Of a stretch of DNA of 64,000 bases, positions 18,927-29,061 are shown piece by piece. The notes under the pieces are model-generated. The model had not been told where the DNA came from, did not search any database, and was given only the letters and a program-made list of their open reading frames with translations. Both the position numbers and the translations under genes were made by a program. This DNA is from Klebsormidium nitens. Its lineage: Eukaryota; Streptophyta; Klebsormidiophyceae; Klebsormidiales; Klebsormidiaceae. The first letter of the stretch is position 1. The number at the start of each line of letters is the position of its first letter. The stretch is taken from contig DF237153.1 of NCBI GenBank assembly GCA_000708835.1, forward strand, positions 7,884 to 71,883, written 5' to 3'.

Positions 18927-19602
18927 GAGGAAGAAGAGAAAAGCGCCGAAGAATTGGCCGCTAACGAGAAGGATTAAGAGTCGAAGGGTTAGATATTGAT
19001 CAATCGAGCACGTGATACAGATGATACACGAAATCGGCCATTTCAAGTGGGCAATGTATCAACGTTTTATTGTTACTTTTTCTTCTCTTTGTTCCGCATT
19101 TTGGTGCGGGTTCGGCCTTCAGGTATGCAGCATTGTGTAGGGAGTGGGGTTAAAGATTGCAATGGGTGTGCTGTTGTGTCGATGTGCCTTTTTTGAGGTG
19201 ATACAGATGATACAAGATACACACGTAAAGTGTATAAAGAATTTTTAGAGAATAAATACGTTTCACATATATAGGAGCACATGCAGCAAGAACGTGTATC
19301 AACCGTATCAATCGTATCACACCAGAACAGCCCCATTGCAACACAATGCTCATGCAGAACACAAGAAAGTGCCCCTTTCTCGACCACAGTTAAGGCCGTT
19401 GCAATCACTTTTACCTCATCAAAGAACACATTATGTACCGTTTGGAGCATGATCTAATACTTGAGTTTTTGTATCAATGTGTGTATCATAAGGAATCCAC
19501 ACCATATGTGTAGAAAGCGTCCTTTCTGAGCTTCAAATGTTCACTCAGCTGCATGGATGTTCAAAATGGTGCGTAACAGAAAGAGATCAATTCAGAAGGA
19601 CC
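18927..19602. repeat. Spacer with GTGATAC/GTATCAC iterons
   Basis: The 17-nt string GTGATACAGATGATACA occurs at 19012 and 19199. Inverted forms cluster at 19294-19320 (GTGTATC, CGTATCA, CGTATCAC), with more at about 19056 and 19470-19488. Units are spaced about 9-10 bp within each cluster, near one DNA helical turn. The spacer has no supported gene and is AT-richer than its flanks. It lies between the D5 gene and the 3' end of the transposase gene, where a replication origin or terminal protein-binding site would be plausible; that role is an inference. Confidence 0.7.
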
Positions 19603-22600
19603 TCAACATTGCCCTCTCTTTATCGAGTCTCTTAACGGATTGCTAGCCTCTCTCCAGTAGACAGCGTACTTTGAGCGCTCAAACAACGTGTCGAGGATTG
19701 TCGTGACTCTGCTCAGCAGCCGCTTAATGCTCGTAATCTGCTGGAGGCTCGCCGCACATCTTTTGAGCCCGGAATTGATCCTCTCTGAGGCCGTCGTGAT
19801 CGTCTGGCGATGTTGCGAAAAGCTGTCAATGAACAGTGTCGGAGCGCACGTGTGCGTCGCGTAGCGCTTTGCGCCAGACGGCGCGCAGCTGACGGGCCCA
19901 CTATGGAATCTGTCCACAACAAAACAGACAAACTTGGCCATCGAGGGCACCCGGTTGAGAAACCACTCTTGGGCATTGCAAGCCGCGTCCTCCACGATCG
20001 TCAGCCCTCGAAGAGTCTTGAACGGGAAGCGCGTGATCAAGACGGTTCCCATGTCACAAACCGATTCGCCCCCTTTTAGCCAGTGAAACCCGAGGGGCGC
20101 CCGATCTTGACAGCACGCGATGAAAATCCCGGCGCGCCCTTTGGAGGATCGAGGGTTGGGGGCGCTGCAGTGTTGGGTGAGCCGCTCCTCCGAACCCCTC
20201 TTTCCCCGACCGGCTTCGTCTTCCCAATCGACGAACCGAGGCCGGCCGTACAGTAAGGGATGGAACGAGTAGGTCGAGACGGCGCCGGCCCGCTCCGCGT
20301 AAGTCGCTGACGGCGCTCGAAGGAAGCCGCCCTCTTTGTAGCACAAAGGCTCTCGAACTTCAAGCTCAAATAGAAGCGAGTTGGCAGCCCCCTTCAATGC
20401 CGCCCCGCGCTGCTCGGCATACTCCATTGCGGCCCCCTCCAGCTGACCCGCAAGCCTCAGCTTCTCGCCTTCGATCGCCCAGAGGTGCTCGGTCGCATCA
20501 TGGAGGGCGGCCAGAGGCGACCGCGACAAGGGCCCTGGCCGGTTTGCGCTGGGCTCGAAGCAGAGGAGGTTCGTCGCGTAGATGTCGCGCACGATCGGCC
20601 GCAGCGCCGCCGGAAAGGTATACTGTCCGCCAACAACGGGATGGAGGCGCAGGACGGCCGCCAGCATAGGGCCGTCGTTGGAGAGAAAGGCCATCCCTCG
20701 CGCATCGAGAGGCCCCTCCAGCAACACGTGTCTCAGCAGCTTCAGAGTGACGATGCGCCCAAATACCCAGGAATACCTGGGGATGAGGAGGGCATGGAGC
20801 AGGGCTCCATACGGCTGGAAGTGCGTGGGGCACCAACCGGTCGGCCCCACCGGCCCCTCCTTGAGAAACCCTTGCATCCAGGGCCGCCTCGGGACCCCCC
20901 GGCAGACGGCACACGTGGCCGGGTCAACACAAGCCCCCGACTCGATCGCGAGGTCGACCAAAGCAGCAACGTTGGTCGGAAGCCCCTCCCGCATAGCGAC
21001 GAACTCCTCCGGCTTTAAAGGCGCGTTGCTCCCTTGGGCCGGGGCCTTCCGAAAGTTGCACCAGCGAAGCGCCAGCGCCCGTATTGCCGGCCGTAGCTCC
21101 GAGAGGCCGTTCCGGTACTTCCAAGGGCAGTCGATCCCCTCCAGCGGCACGTCAGAGGGACGCACCCCGCCCACGCTTAGCGGAGTGAAGCCCCCAGCAA
21201 CCCTCGGCGCCTCGGGGTCCGGCTCACAATTGCTGTGCAAGGACGCCTCCATGCCAGAATCCCGCATCGCGCTTGAGTTGGCAAAAAATGTGCCGTCGAA
21301 AGTGATGACCTTGTCCCGCCTAAAAGCGTAGGTCGACAGCTCGGAGCTCGGCCCCTCCGTTCGCTCCGGCCTCAGGGGGGTGCCGGCCGCACGCGCCTCT
21401 GCCTCGGCCGCCTCCACTTCGCTCGAGTAGAGATGGGAACAATCCAAGCGCGAGCAGACGTGCTGGATCCTCGAGCGTGCTGCGAGGTCGTTGAAGGCCT
21501 GCATGGCGGCGTCAAAGACCCGGTCGTCCAGCCTGGAAACGTCCGGCCCCTCAAGGCTCCTTGTGGCCATGTCACCGGCCTCGAAGTTGAGGCTGTGGGC
21601 TGCTCCAAGGGCTGCGGCAAAATAATTGCGCAAGAGGAGCCCGTGCGAGATGAGGTTGGTGCCGGAGAAATTGAAGATGCCGTCCTCCTGCAAAAAGGAA
21701 CAACATCACCGTGGATATGCGTTTAGGAGAGCCTTCATTCTTTCCAAGACTTGAATACAGCAGACCATGTCTTTGAACGAAAAGTTTGCGTCCGCTTTGA
21801 GTATTGTCGGCCAGAAGGGCTTGCTCAATCTTCAAGATTTGGGTGCTTCAGCCTGTACCTGCAAAGATACTCAAGCTGCTATTGGAACAATGATGCACGA
21901 CTTTCCTTTCTTGAGCAACAATTCACCCGGCCCGCTTTATGTCGAGTCGGTCTTGCCTCAAGAATGTTGCGCATTATGCTGCAGTGCGTGGACTGATTTG
22001 CGATGGCCCATGGATCCCCATAAAGGGTTGGCAACATGTTTGAAATGTCTGGATCTTGGACTGCACAGCGCACTTGATTGTCTGACCACAACCGAGGCTC
22101 GAAAAAAGTACGAGATCAAAGACCTTGCTCCGCTTCAATGGACCTCTCATCCTTTGAAAACGGTTCAAATTCGTTACTATCGGGAGGTCGACGTACGTGT
22201 GCTTGCTATCCGGGAGCGAGGAGGTCCGGTGGGCTTTAGGGAGGCTCAAGAAGCTCGACAAAAAAAGATTATAATGCAACGGAGGAAAAGGCTCGTCAAG
22301 CATTACGAGGATCTTGCGAACCTAGGAAGGAGCTTCCAGACGCAAGCCATACTAGCTGGTCTCAATCTGCCAGAGTGCATTGACCTTCGAGCAAAGCTCG
22401 AGAGCCCCAAGGAAGAATCCGAGCGCATCTTTCGGGAGGAAGCGATTCAGCAACTCTCATTCCTTCGTCGTATGGTGCCCTTGGAGTCTCCGAAGAAGTA
22501 TTTGATGTTTTGGACCGAACCAGACTACTCGCCCACTATCAAAGGTAAGTGCAATATTGACTACCTCAAGGGAAATGCTCTTTTACCTTCGGAAGCAGCA

Positions 22601-24495
22601 TACAAGCGATATAAGGACTCTGTACTTCATCGATGTGCCATCAACCCGTGTGATGAAGGTGTTAGCTCTCACCTGGCCGTCGTAGGCTACTAAGCAGCAA
22701 GCCGCCTCTCGCCCTGGGGCAATGCGGCAGACCCTCCGATAGGTTGTCACCTCGTATCTCGCTCCGGCCGTTGTCAGCGCCCCCTTCCGGCTCTCCACTT
22801 GCCATGGTCGGCCGCATGGCGAGAGCGCCTCGGCGGGGCGTGGGGCGCAGAAGTACTTTGCCTCGTCCCTCTTCCGTACACCCTCGTCTCCCCACCGCTC
22901 GCAAAGGCTCACAACACTCGCTCCACCCTGGCTCATGACCGTGTTGACCTTCTTGTGGCTGTGCCCTATGTCAAGGGCCGCCGCCGAGAGACACTCCCAA
23001 GGCTCGAGCGTCCCCCGGTGCGTGCACACCACCTTTGAGTCGGGCCGACGGCAAACCGAATCGTTGCACACCAAGAGCCTCCTCGCCCCCGCTTCCCGTT
23101 GCGCGACTCTCTCGGCGCGTCTCTCAGCAAGACTTTGCGTCGCCTCGCTTTTGCAACCATCGATTGCGCGCTCTGTCGGTGGCAAAGTTTGCTTCGAGAG
23201 CACCCTTAGAAGGTGCCGGCAGCGTTCCAAACCCAAGCAGTCGATGCCGCTGCAGTGCGCAGTCTCCCCTCCAAGCACGCAGACCACGGGCTCCTCTCCA
23301 GGGTCGCTCACGACGAAGACCCGCAGCTGCGGCCCGCCCTTCCACGCCCCTGCGTCCAACCCAAACAGTGCACTCCCCACGCACCCCCCTTGTTCCAGCG
23401 GCAGCACCCAAGGCGCGCCGTTGGTCACCTCCCGCGCGAACGAACGGCTGTCGTCAAAGGCCGTGAAGATGGCTTCTCCATTCTGCCACCAGCCGCTCAT
23501 GGAACGGGTCTCCTCCAGGAACGCCATATCATGATCACGGCACCCCCTCCGGCCGCAGAGGCACCGAAAGCTGCCCATGTGGTCGACCTTGACGAGCCGT
23601 GGGACGTTAGTGAGGCCCCGTTCCGTCGCGGAGACTTCCAGAAGGCGGCCACTAGAGGCGTCGAGCAGGGCACAAGAAAGAGGCCGGGAGCAACAGCAAT
23701 CGGGGGGATCTTGCTCCGACGGAGTTCCGACAGGACCGCCAGCGTGCCGAGCTCCCGTGGACTTGGCCCCTCCTCGAGCGTTCTCTTGACACCCCGCCTC
23801 GAAAGGGCGGCCGCCTTGGACTCGCGGCAGTACGGACACGAGGCGAGGTCCCTCCTCTGGACGAAGAACTGGTAGCCGCCCTCGCTCGCCTCCTCCCCTG
23901 ACCGTACCTCTCGAAGCTCCTTCGTACCAGGGAAGGCTTCGTACTTGGTGAAGAGCTCCTCCTGAGGAACAGGGCACCCGCTCGCGCTCGAGACAAAGGG
24001 GCGTCCAACTTCATACTCGGCATTCACGCACCGCAGGCACAGAAGGTGCCTTCCTCCGCCCCGGCAAATGAGTGCCCCGCCCCGATTTCGTTTCCTCTCC
24101 CAGATGAAAGGATTGCACCCTCGAGCGTAGACGGCCCCCTTTCCGCCACAGGTGCGCCCAAGGCACGTCGAGCCGAAACCGCCCCGTGCAAAAGCTCCGG
24201 CAGGCCGCAGGCTGAAAGCGAGCCCGTAATCAAACGCAAAGTCGACGGCCCCTCGCTTGGCCGCATAGGAAGCGTGCCCTCCCCTCACGCCCCCAGCATT
24301 TGGCAGGGGCGGGACGGCAGCCGGGACGCTCTTGATGTCGCTGAAGAGCGGGGCCGGGCCCTCGAAGTGGACCGCTGCGCAGCTCCTGACGGTTTGACCG
24401 GCCTTCAGGAACTCGTGTAGACGCTCTGAGGCTGCTGGCGTGGTCGAGGCAAGTAGAATGCTGCTCGTAGCTTCTGATGGTTTTGCAAGGTCCAT
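19603..24495 (-). mobile_element. DDE transposase gene, KDZ-like, one intron and one frameshift
   Basis: The ATG is at 24495 and coding runs to 22673, where CAG|GTGAGA is the donor. The acceptor CTTTTTGCAG joins at 21687, and the second exon runs to the stop at 19603; the join is in phase 0. The N-terminal half has several Cys pairs (CLRC, CPYC, RCLCGRRGC, CNDSVC), likely zinc sites. The C-terminal half has a candidate DDE triad: ITFDGTFF, IVEDAACNAQE and ASERINS, plus VDRFHSGP...CAP, as in transposases of the Kyakuja-Dileera-Zisupton/CxC type (recalled). A frame change lies at a run of six C/G at 23702-23707. It may be an assembly error or an early lesion, because the rest stays open for over 1,200 codons. 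A plus-strand gene sits inside the intron. An ACTTAGGG motif lies 60 nt upstream of the ATG. Confidence 0.7.
21767..22693 (+). CDS. Nested gene with XPA-like zinc motif (308 aa)
   Basis: This intact ATG-to-stop frame lies almost wholly inside the intron of the antisense transposase gene, overlapping its exon by about 20 nt. The N-terminal region (LLNLQDLGASACTCKDTQ) resembles the start of an F-box-like helix, at low confidence. It has CCALCC (C-x2-C) followed by CLKCLD and then LTTTEARKKYEIKDLAPL. This is close to the XPA pattern in which a zinc finger precedes (K)TEAKxxYxLKDxDL. A long Lys/Arg/Glu-rich helical region follows (REAQEARQKKIIMQRRKRL). XPA binds damaged or junction DNA. Similar zinc finger plus 'T-x-A-K-x-x-Y' modules occur in F-box-like proteins of algae and fungi. 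Function is inferred from the motif only. Confidence 0.55.
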   Translation: MSLNEKFASALSIVGQKGLLNLQDLGASACTCKDTQAAIGTMMHDFPFLSNNSPGPLYVESVLPQECCALCCSAWTDLRWPMDPHKGLATCLKCLDLGLHSALDCLTTTEARKKYEIKDLAPLQWTSHPLKTVQIRYYREVDVRVLAIRERGGPVGFREAQEARQKKIIMQRRKRLVKHYEDLANLGRSFQTQAILAGLNLPECIDLRAKLESPKEESERIFREEAIQQLSFLRRMVPLESPKKYLMFWTEPDYSPTIKGKCNIDYLKGNALLPSEAAYKRYKDSVLHRCAINPCDEGVSSHLAVVGY

Positions 24496-24554
24496 CCTGA
24501 TTGACAGAGAAACGGGAGAATCTGACGGTTGAAACACCTGGCAGTTTTCGATCT

Positions 24555-24568
24555 CCCTAAGTCTAAAC
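24555..24568 (-). promoter_or_regulatory. ACTTAGGG-type upstream motif (first of two)
   Basis: The minus strand reads ACTTAGGGAGATCG, 60 nt upstream of the transposase ATG at 24495. A second ACTTAGGG occurs at 24615-24622 on the same strand. The doubling and the same orientation support function. Confidence 0.5.
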
Positions 24569-24949
24569 ACACCCAATTTGATTGCACAGTTGTGAGTAGG
24601 ATAGCTTCCTCAATCCCTAAGTATGTTTGACCCATTCAGAGCCTCTTGCAGAAGTCCTCTGCGGCTCCGGTGTCTAGGGTCACGAACAATCCGTTCCCAC
24701 GGCGTGCTTGATGGACCCGGCATACCCACAAAGATGTACCAAAAAACGCCCAATAGATTCTTATATGTAATACGTCTTTTCTTGGTACAGGGTGATTTTT
24801 GTGCCCGACGGCTGGATTTCCGTTTCAAGGGGCGAGTCCGGCCATGCCCTGCAACATGCACAAAAGAACGTTGCGCGATGGATGTCTGCCAGCAGCGGTA
24901 TCGCGCTTGAGGCGCTTGATCTAACTCGGAGTTCACAAGCTTAAGGCAA

Positions 24950-25417
24950 ATGCATGAGTCTAAAAGGTCATCTGGACGGATGGAACAAGGCAAGTCGCCG
25001 AAATCAACGTGTCGCTTTCTGCCACTGCCTCTCTGTAGAAATCTGTTTGGCATCGACCGCAAAAGCGACCTGGACAAGGACGACTATCTGAAGAGGTGCC
25101 GATTCGTGTCGGGTGTTGTCATGGGAAGCGGCTGGGATTTGAAGCATCACATAGACCTGCTCGCGTTTAATCAGACCTTTTGGCCCCACTGGCAGGCTTT
25201 ACATGCAGAATTCCAAAAGAGCGGGGGTTTCGAAGACCCCGAGTGGCCCATCTACAACCTCAACGACAACACGCTCTGCTTCGAAAGGTTCAAGAACAAC
25301 GGAGAACCGATTCAAAGAATGGAGACATCAAAGACCTTCTACAAGCCAGGCCGGGCGCAGATGCTTGGCAAGGACGCGCGTAAGGGGAGTTCGGGGAGTC
25401 CAGCTAACGTTGTTTAG
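24950..25417 (+). CDS. GGFE-family small protein, third copy (155 aa)
   Basis: The ATG at 24950 follows GCTTAAGGCAA, a possible weak form of the upstream motif. The middle of the protein (FWPHWQALHAEFQKSGGFED) matches the W-x3-L-x2-F-x3-GGFE pattern of the genes at 12623 and 5621. The flanking sequence differs: a basic N terminus with CRFLPLPLCRNLFGIDRK, and the C-terminal YKPGRAQML. It lies inside tandem array 3. No known family is recognised. The frame is intact. Confidence 0.55.
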   Translation: MHESKRSSGRMEQGKSPKSTCRFLPLPLCRNLFGIDRKSDLDKDDYLKRCRFVSGVVMGSGWDLKHHIDLLAFNQTFWPHWQALHAEFQKSGGFEDPEWPIYNLNDNTLCFERFKNNGEPIQRMETSKTFYKPGRAQMLGKDARKGSSGSPANVV

Positions 25418-25848
25418 ATGCTCACGTTATCAGAGAAGACAAGTCCGAGTCGTCATTCCGGACGGCATAGACTTAAAGATCTGGACATGTGAAATATGAG
25501 GCCGGCTCGAAACTTATCATGGCAAAATTGCTGGTCGCTGAAAGGATTCACGTTCTTGTGCGATACACCAACGTGTCATGAAGAAACTACCCAAACACAT
25601 GCGCCAGACAATCAACGCACAATGAACATGCATCAGATTGTCTGCATGCACTGGAGGCATTAAAGGCCCTGCATGAGCATCCGAACCTCCAACAGGCTTT
25701 GATTGATCTGATGGGTCCGAAGCTGACGGTACTCACTTTTACTTCTTCAACGTGGGGCCGATCGCTGGCGGCTGTGTCTTGCAGCTGAGTGTTGATGCGT
25801 CATGGGACGGGCCGCCCAGCCATACCCTGCAAGGTGGTGACCAGAAGG
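25418..25848. other. Spacer left of the gap; no supported gene
   Basis: It contains a fragment of array 3 (GCCCAGCCATACCCTGCAAG near 25813) and otherwise no open frame with coding character. Confidence 0.4.
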
Positions 25849-26287
25849 NNNNNNNNNNNNNNNNNNNNNNNNNNNNNNNNNNNNNNNNNNNNNNNNNNNN
25901 NNNNNNNNNNNNNNNNNNNNNNNNNNNNNNNNNNNNNNNNNNNNNNNNNNNNNNNNNNNNNNNNNNNNNNNNNNNNNNNNNNNNNNNNNNNNNNNNNNNN
26001 NNNNNNNNNNNNNNNNNNNNNNNNNNNNNNNNNNNNNNNNNNNNNNNNNNNNNNNNNNNNNNNNNNNNNNNNNNNNNNNNNNNNNNNNNNNNNNNNNNNN
26101 NNNNNNNNNNNNNNNNNNNNNNNNNNNNNNNNNNNNNNNNNNNNNNNNNNNNNNNNNNNNNNNNNNNNNNNNNNNNNNNNNNNNNNNNNNNNNNNNNNNN
26201 NNNNNNNNNNNNNNNNNNNNNNNNNNNNNNNNNNNNNNNNNNNNNNNNNNNNNNNNNNNNNNNNNNNNNNNNNNNNNNNNNNNNNNN
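25849..26287. other. Assembly gap (439 N)
   Basis: This is a run of N inside tandem array 3. The true length and number of repeat units are unknown, and reading frames crossing the gap are meaningless. Confidence 1.
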
Positions 26288-27035
26288 AGATTCTTAAGAA
26301 TGAATACATCTTTTCTTAGTACAGCCCCATCGTGTGCCGGATGGTCGAATCCCCTGCGCTTGATGGGCCAGCCCGGCCATACCCCCAAAGATGTACCAGG
26401 AAACGCCCATTAGTTTCTTAGAAAGTAATATAGCATTTCGTGGTACACTCGACTTCTGCGCTGGATTTTTGGGATCCAGTTTTAAGGGGCGAGCCCGGCC
26501 ATACCCCCAAAGATGTACCAGAAAACGCCCAATAGATTCTTAGAAAGGAATTCAGCATTTCGTGGTACACTCGACGTGTGCGCCAATAGCTAGTAGAATC
26601 TTAAATGCCGATGGTGCGCTGGATAGCTCGCATTCCGTTCGAGGGGCTGCAAGCCCAGCCATGCTCTATAGGATGTACCAAAAAACGCCCAATAGATTCT
26701 TTAGAAAGTAATGCAGCATTTCTTGGTACACCCCGATTGTGCAATGGATGGCTGGCATTCCGACGCTTGAGGGGCTGCAACTTGCCCACCCATGCCTTAC
26801 AGTATGAACCAAAGAACGCCCAATAGATTCATCAGTCCTGACTGTGCGCTGGATGGCCGGAATTCCTTTGAGGGGCTGCAAGCCCGGCCATGCCCTGCGG
26901 GATGTACCAGGAAATGCCCATTAGATTCTTTAAAAGTAACACATGGTTTCTTGGTACATTCGGATCTGCGCTGGATGGCTAGCATCAGCACACGCTTAAG
27001 GGGCTGCAAGGCCGGCCATGCCTTGCAGGATGCAT

Positions 27036-27868
27036 CTCCACTTTGCTTCGGTACTGATAACTCGATCGATAACACCAAGTACAACCCGGCTGACAGACTG
27101 ACAGCTTATAACTCCTACAGCCATACAGCTCGACTCTCCAAGTGAAAGCGACAAGTTGATCGAAAGCAAAACCAATGCCGCATTGCTTACCTCTTGCTCG
27201 AAAAAAGACACGCTTACTTCCGCCTTCCAGCTCGCTGTGGCCGGGCCGCACAAATGCAGCCCTCCGCGGCCACGAGTCAGCCAGTTGCCAGTGGCAAGTA
27301 CAAGCCCATACTGACTGCAACTCCGACTTGGCGGCGCATAGCTTATGGGTGTCAGGGCCGAACCGGGCACTTTCTGTGCATTTCAGCCGAATCACAGATC
27401 GACGGCGCTCGGATAAACCCTGGCCATCGGACGGCGATGAGAGTTGGGTGGAATTTGAGACTCGCGCCGCGCCCCCAGTTTCGGATGAGCTGGCGAGTCG
27501 CGGCCGGCCGCGTCCGTCCGACGCGCGGCCGCGACGAACGTACTGTTCGTTCCGTCCGCGTCTCCTTGCATTCCGCTCAAATCTAAGTCAGACTCAGACT
27601 CGGACTCCAGTGACTTAGACTCAGAGCTCTGCTTGCCGATTCTCAGCTGCAAATTGAAGAAAGGAAAATTGAAACCAATGCAGCAGCTAGGACCCTATGC
27701 AATTGCGCCTCCTGACAGTGAAAGCGCAGCATTGACGGTGTCCTGTGCCAGTATCCCCTCAGACAGTGGTCCATCGGGGCTTTTGTGGTGGAAATATGAG
27801 TCCAAGCACCACCACACCATACCGCCAACACTGGTCAAGTTGCAGGGATTTGTTTTCCTGATGCCACA
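27036..27868. other. Spacer between array 3 and the F-box gene
   Basis: It includes a short GACTCAGACTC-type direct repeat (about 27588-27630). There is no open frame with family similarity. It probably contains the F-box gene promoter, but no clear element was recognised. Confidence 0.35.
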
Positions 27869-29061
27869 ATGAAGGGTGCTGAAATGCATTGGGGAAGGCC
27901 TTTTCTGTCCATCAACAGTCTCCCTGATGCAGTTCTTGTCCATATACTCTCCCAGGCACCCAAACTTCAGGACTTTTACAATTTTCGAAGGGTTTGTAGG
28001 AGCTGGCGCGTGTTGTCCTCCCAGATTGAATGCCTTCATTTCAAGCGGCTGAATGGGAGCAAGTGGGCCAACACCACTCCCTTGTTGAAGCAGCTGCCAG
28101 CACTCAAAGAGCTGCATTGGGGGTCAGCAATTGAGCCCGAGCTTTCTGATCTGAGCAAGAACCTCGTCAATCTGCAGATCCTTTCGATGTGGAGGTTGAC
28201 AGGGGAATCGCTGACGAGGCCTGAGTGGGCGTTTCAGCGGCTTGTCTCGTTGACAGTTACGGTTTTGAGAATGACGGTGGAAGAGTTAGAGACTCTGCTC
28301 AAACGGTGTCCAGTCTTGGAGGACCTCTCCATCGGTCGTTCCATTCTGCAGAAATGATGGAGCAGAATGGCGGATTGGAGGTTGCTTCACCATCATTGAA
28401 GAGGTTGGCAATGGAGACCAATGGTGTCCAGAACCTGTTTCATGCAAAGATAAGGGCGCCTGAGCTGAGGGAGTTGTCCCTTCCCTCCTTCAAAAGCATT
28501 CACCTCAAGGAACATCAACTTCAGAAGCTTACCCTTTCCACAGACGGCGTCAACATGCCTTACAAAGACCGCCTGTCTCTTGAAAACATTCGTGGCCTTG
28601 TAGTCAAGGTGCATCGAACCCCGCAAATGGACTGGGACGCTGCCTTGAAGAATACCATCGACCACTTTCCATCACTCAGCAGTCTCGTCTTCGAGTACAG
28701 TGGCAGTTCTGAGTGCTGGCCTGAGCAGCAGATGGTTCCCGTGACACGATTTGCTACCATGCTCATGAATCTGACAAGCCTCACTTTGATAGCACCAATG
28801 CTAGTGATTCTGCGAGTGATTTCTCCACCTAGGTGCACGGAATCCGGGCACAGACTCCCTAGACTTGTCAGACTAGAGTGCGGCGTTCCGCACCCAATGA
28901 CGGATAGTTGCTTCAACGCCTTGGAGTGGCTGTTGATAAATGCCCCGTTGCTCAGAATTCTGGTTCTGAAAGCAAGGAGCAACTTGCTCGGGAAGGCAAC
29001 TTTGACCAGAGTTCTTGCGCTCCAAAGAGAACACCCTCTACTCAACATCAGCTTCCAATGA
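27869..29061 (+). pseudogene. F-box/LRR protein gene with frame change
   Basis: The ATG at 27869 (or 27884) leads to an F-box: SINSLPDAVLVHILSQAPKLQDFYNFRRVCRSWR. LRR-like repeats follow (LPALKELHWGSAIEPELSDL, LVNLQILSMWRL, CPVLEDLSI). The frame stops at 28357. The other plus frame then continues from about 28350 to 29061 with more LRRs (SPSLKRLAMETNG, APELRELSLPSF, HFPSLSSLVFEYS). One base change near CTGCAGAAATGATGG separates the halves. A very short intron ending at ATTCTGCAG was considered, but no donor fits. F-box/LRR proteins are SCF E3 substrate receptors. It is either a pseudogene or carries a sequencing error. Confidence 0.7.

Larger units (their letters stand above)
24720..27035. 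repeat. Tandem array 3, about 125-bp units bounded by GTACCA...TGGTAC
   Basis: Units are visible near 24735, 26395, 26515, 26677, 26800 (degenerate) and 26905, with a partial unit entering the right edge of the gap at 26288. Each has GATGTACCA, AAACGCCCA(A/T)TAGATTCTTAGAAAG, a CTTGGTAC or CGTGGTAC arm, GTGCGCTGGATGGC, and GGGGCTGCAAGCCCGGCCAT. The GTACCA/TGGTAC arms are inverted and about 50-55 nt apart. The AGCCCGGCCATACC block is shared with array 2. The array is interrupted by the small gene at 24950-25417 and by the gap. Confidence 0.85.

Noticed and set aside
25747-26388. Long open frames across the gap
   Set aside because: They consist almost entirely of N.
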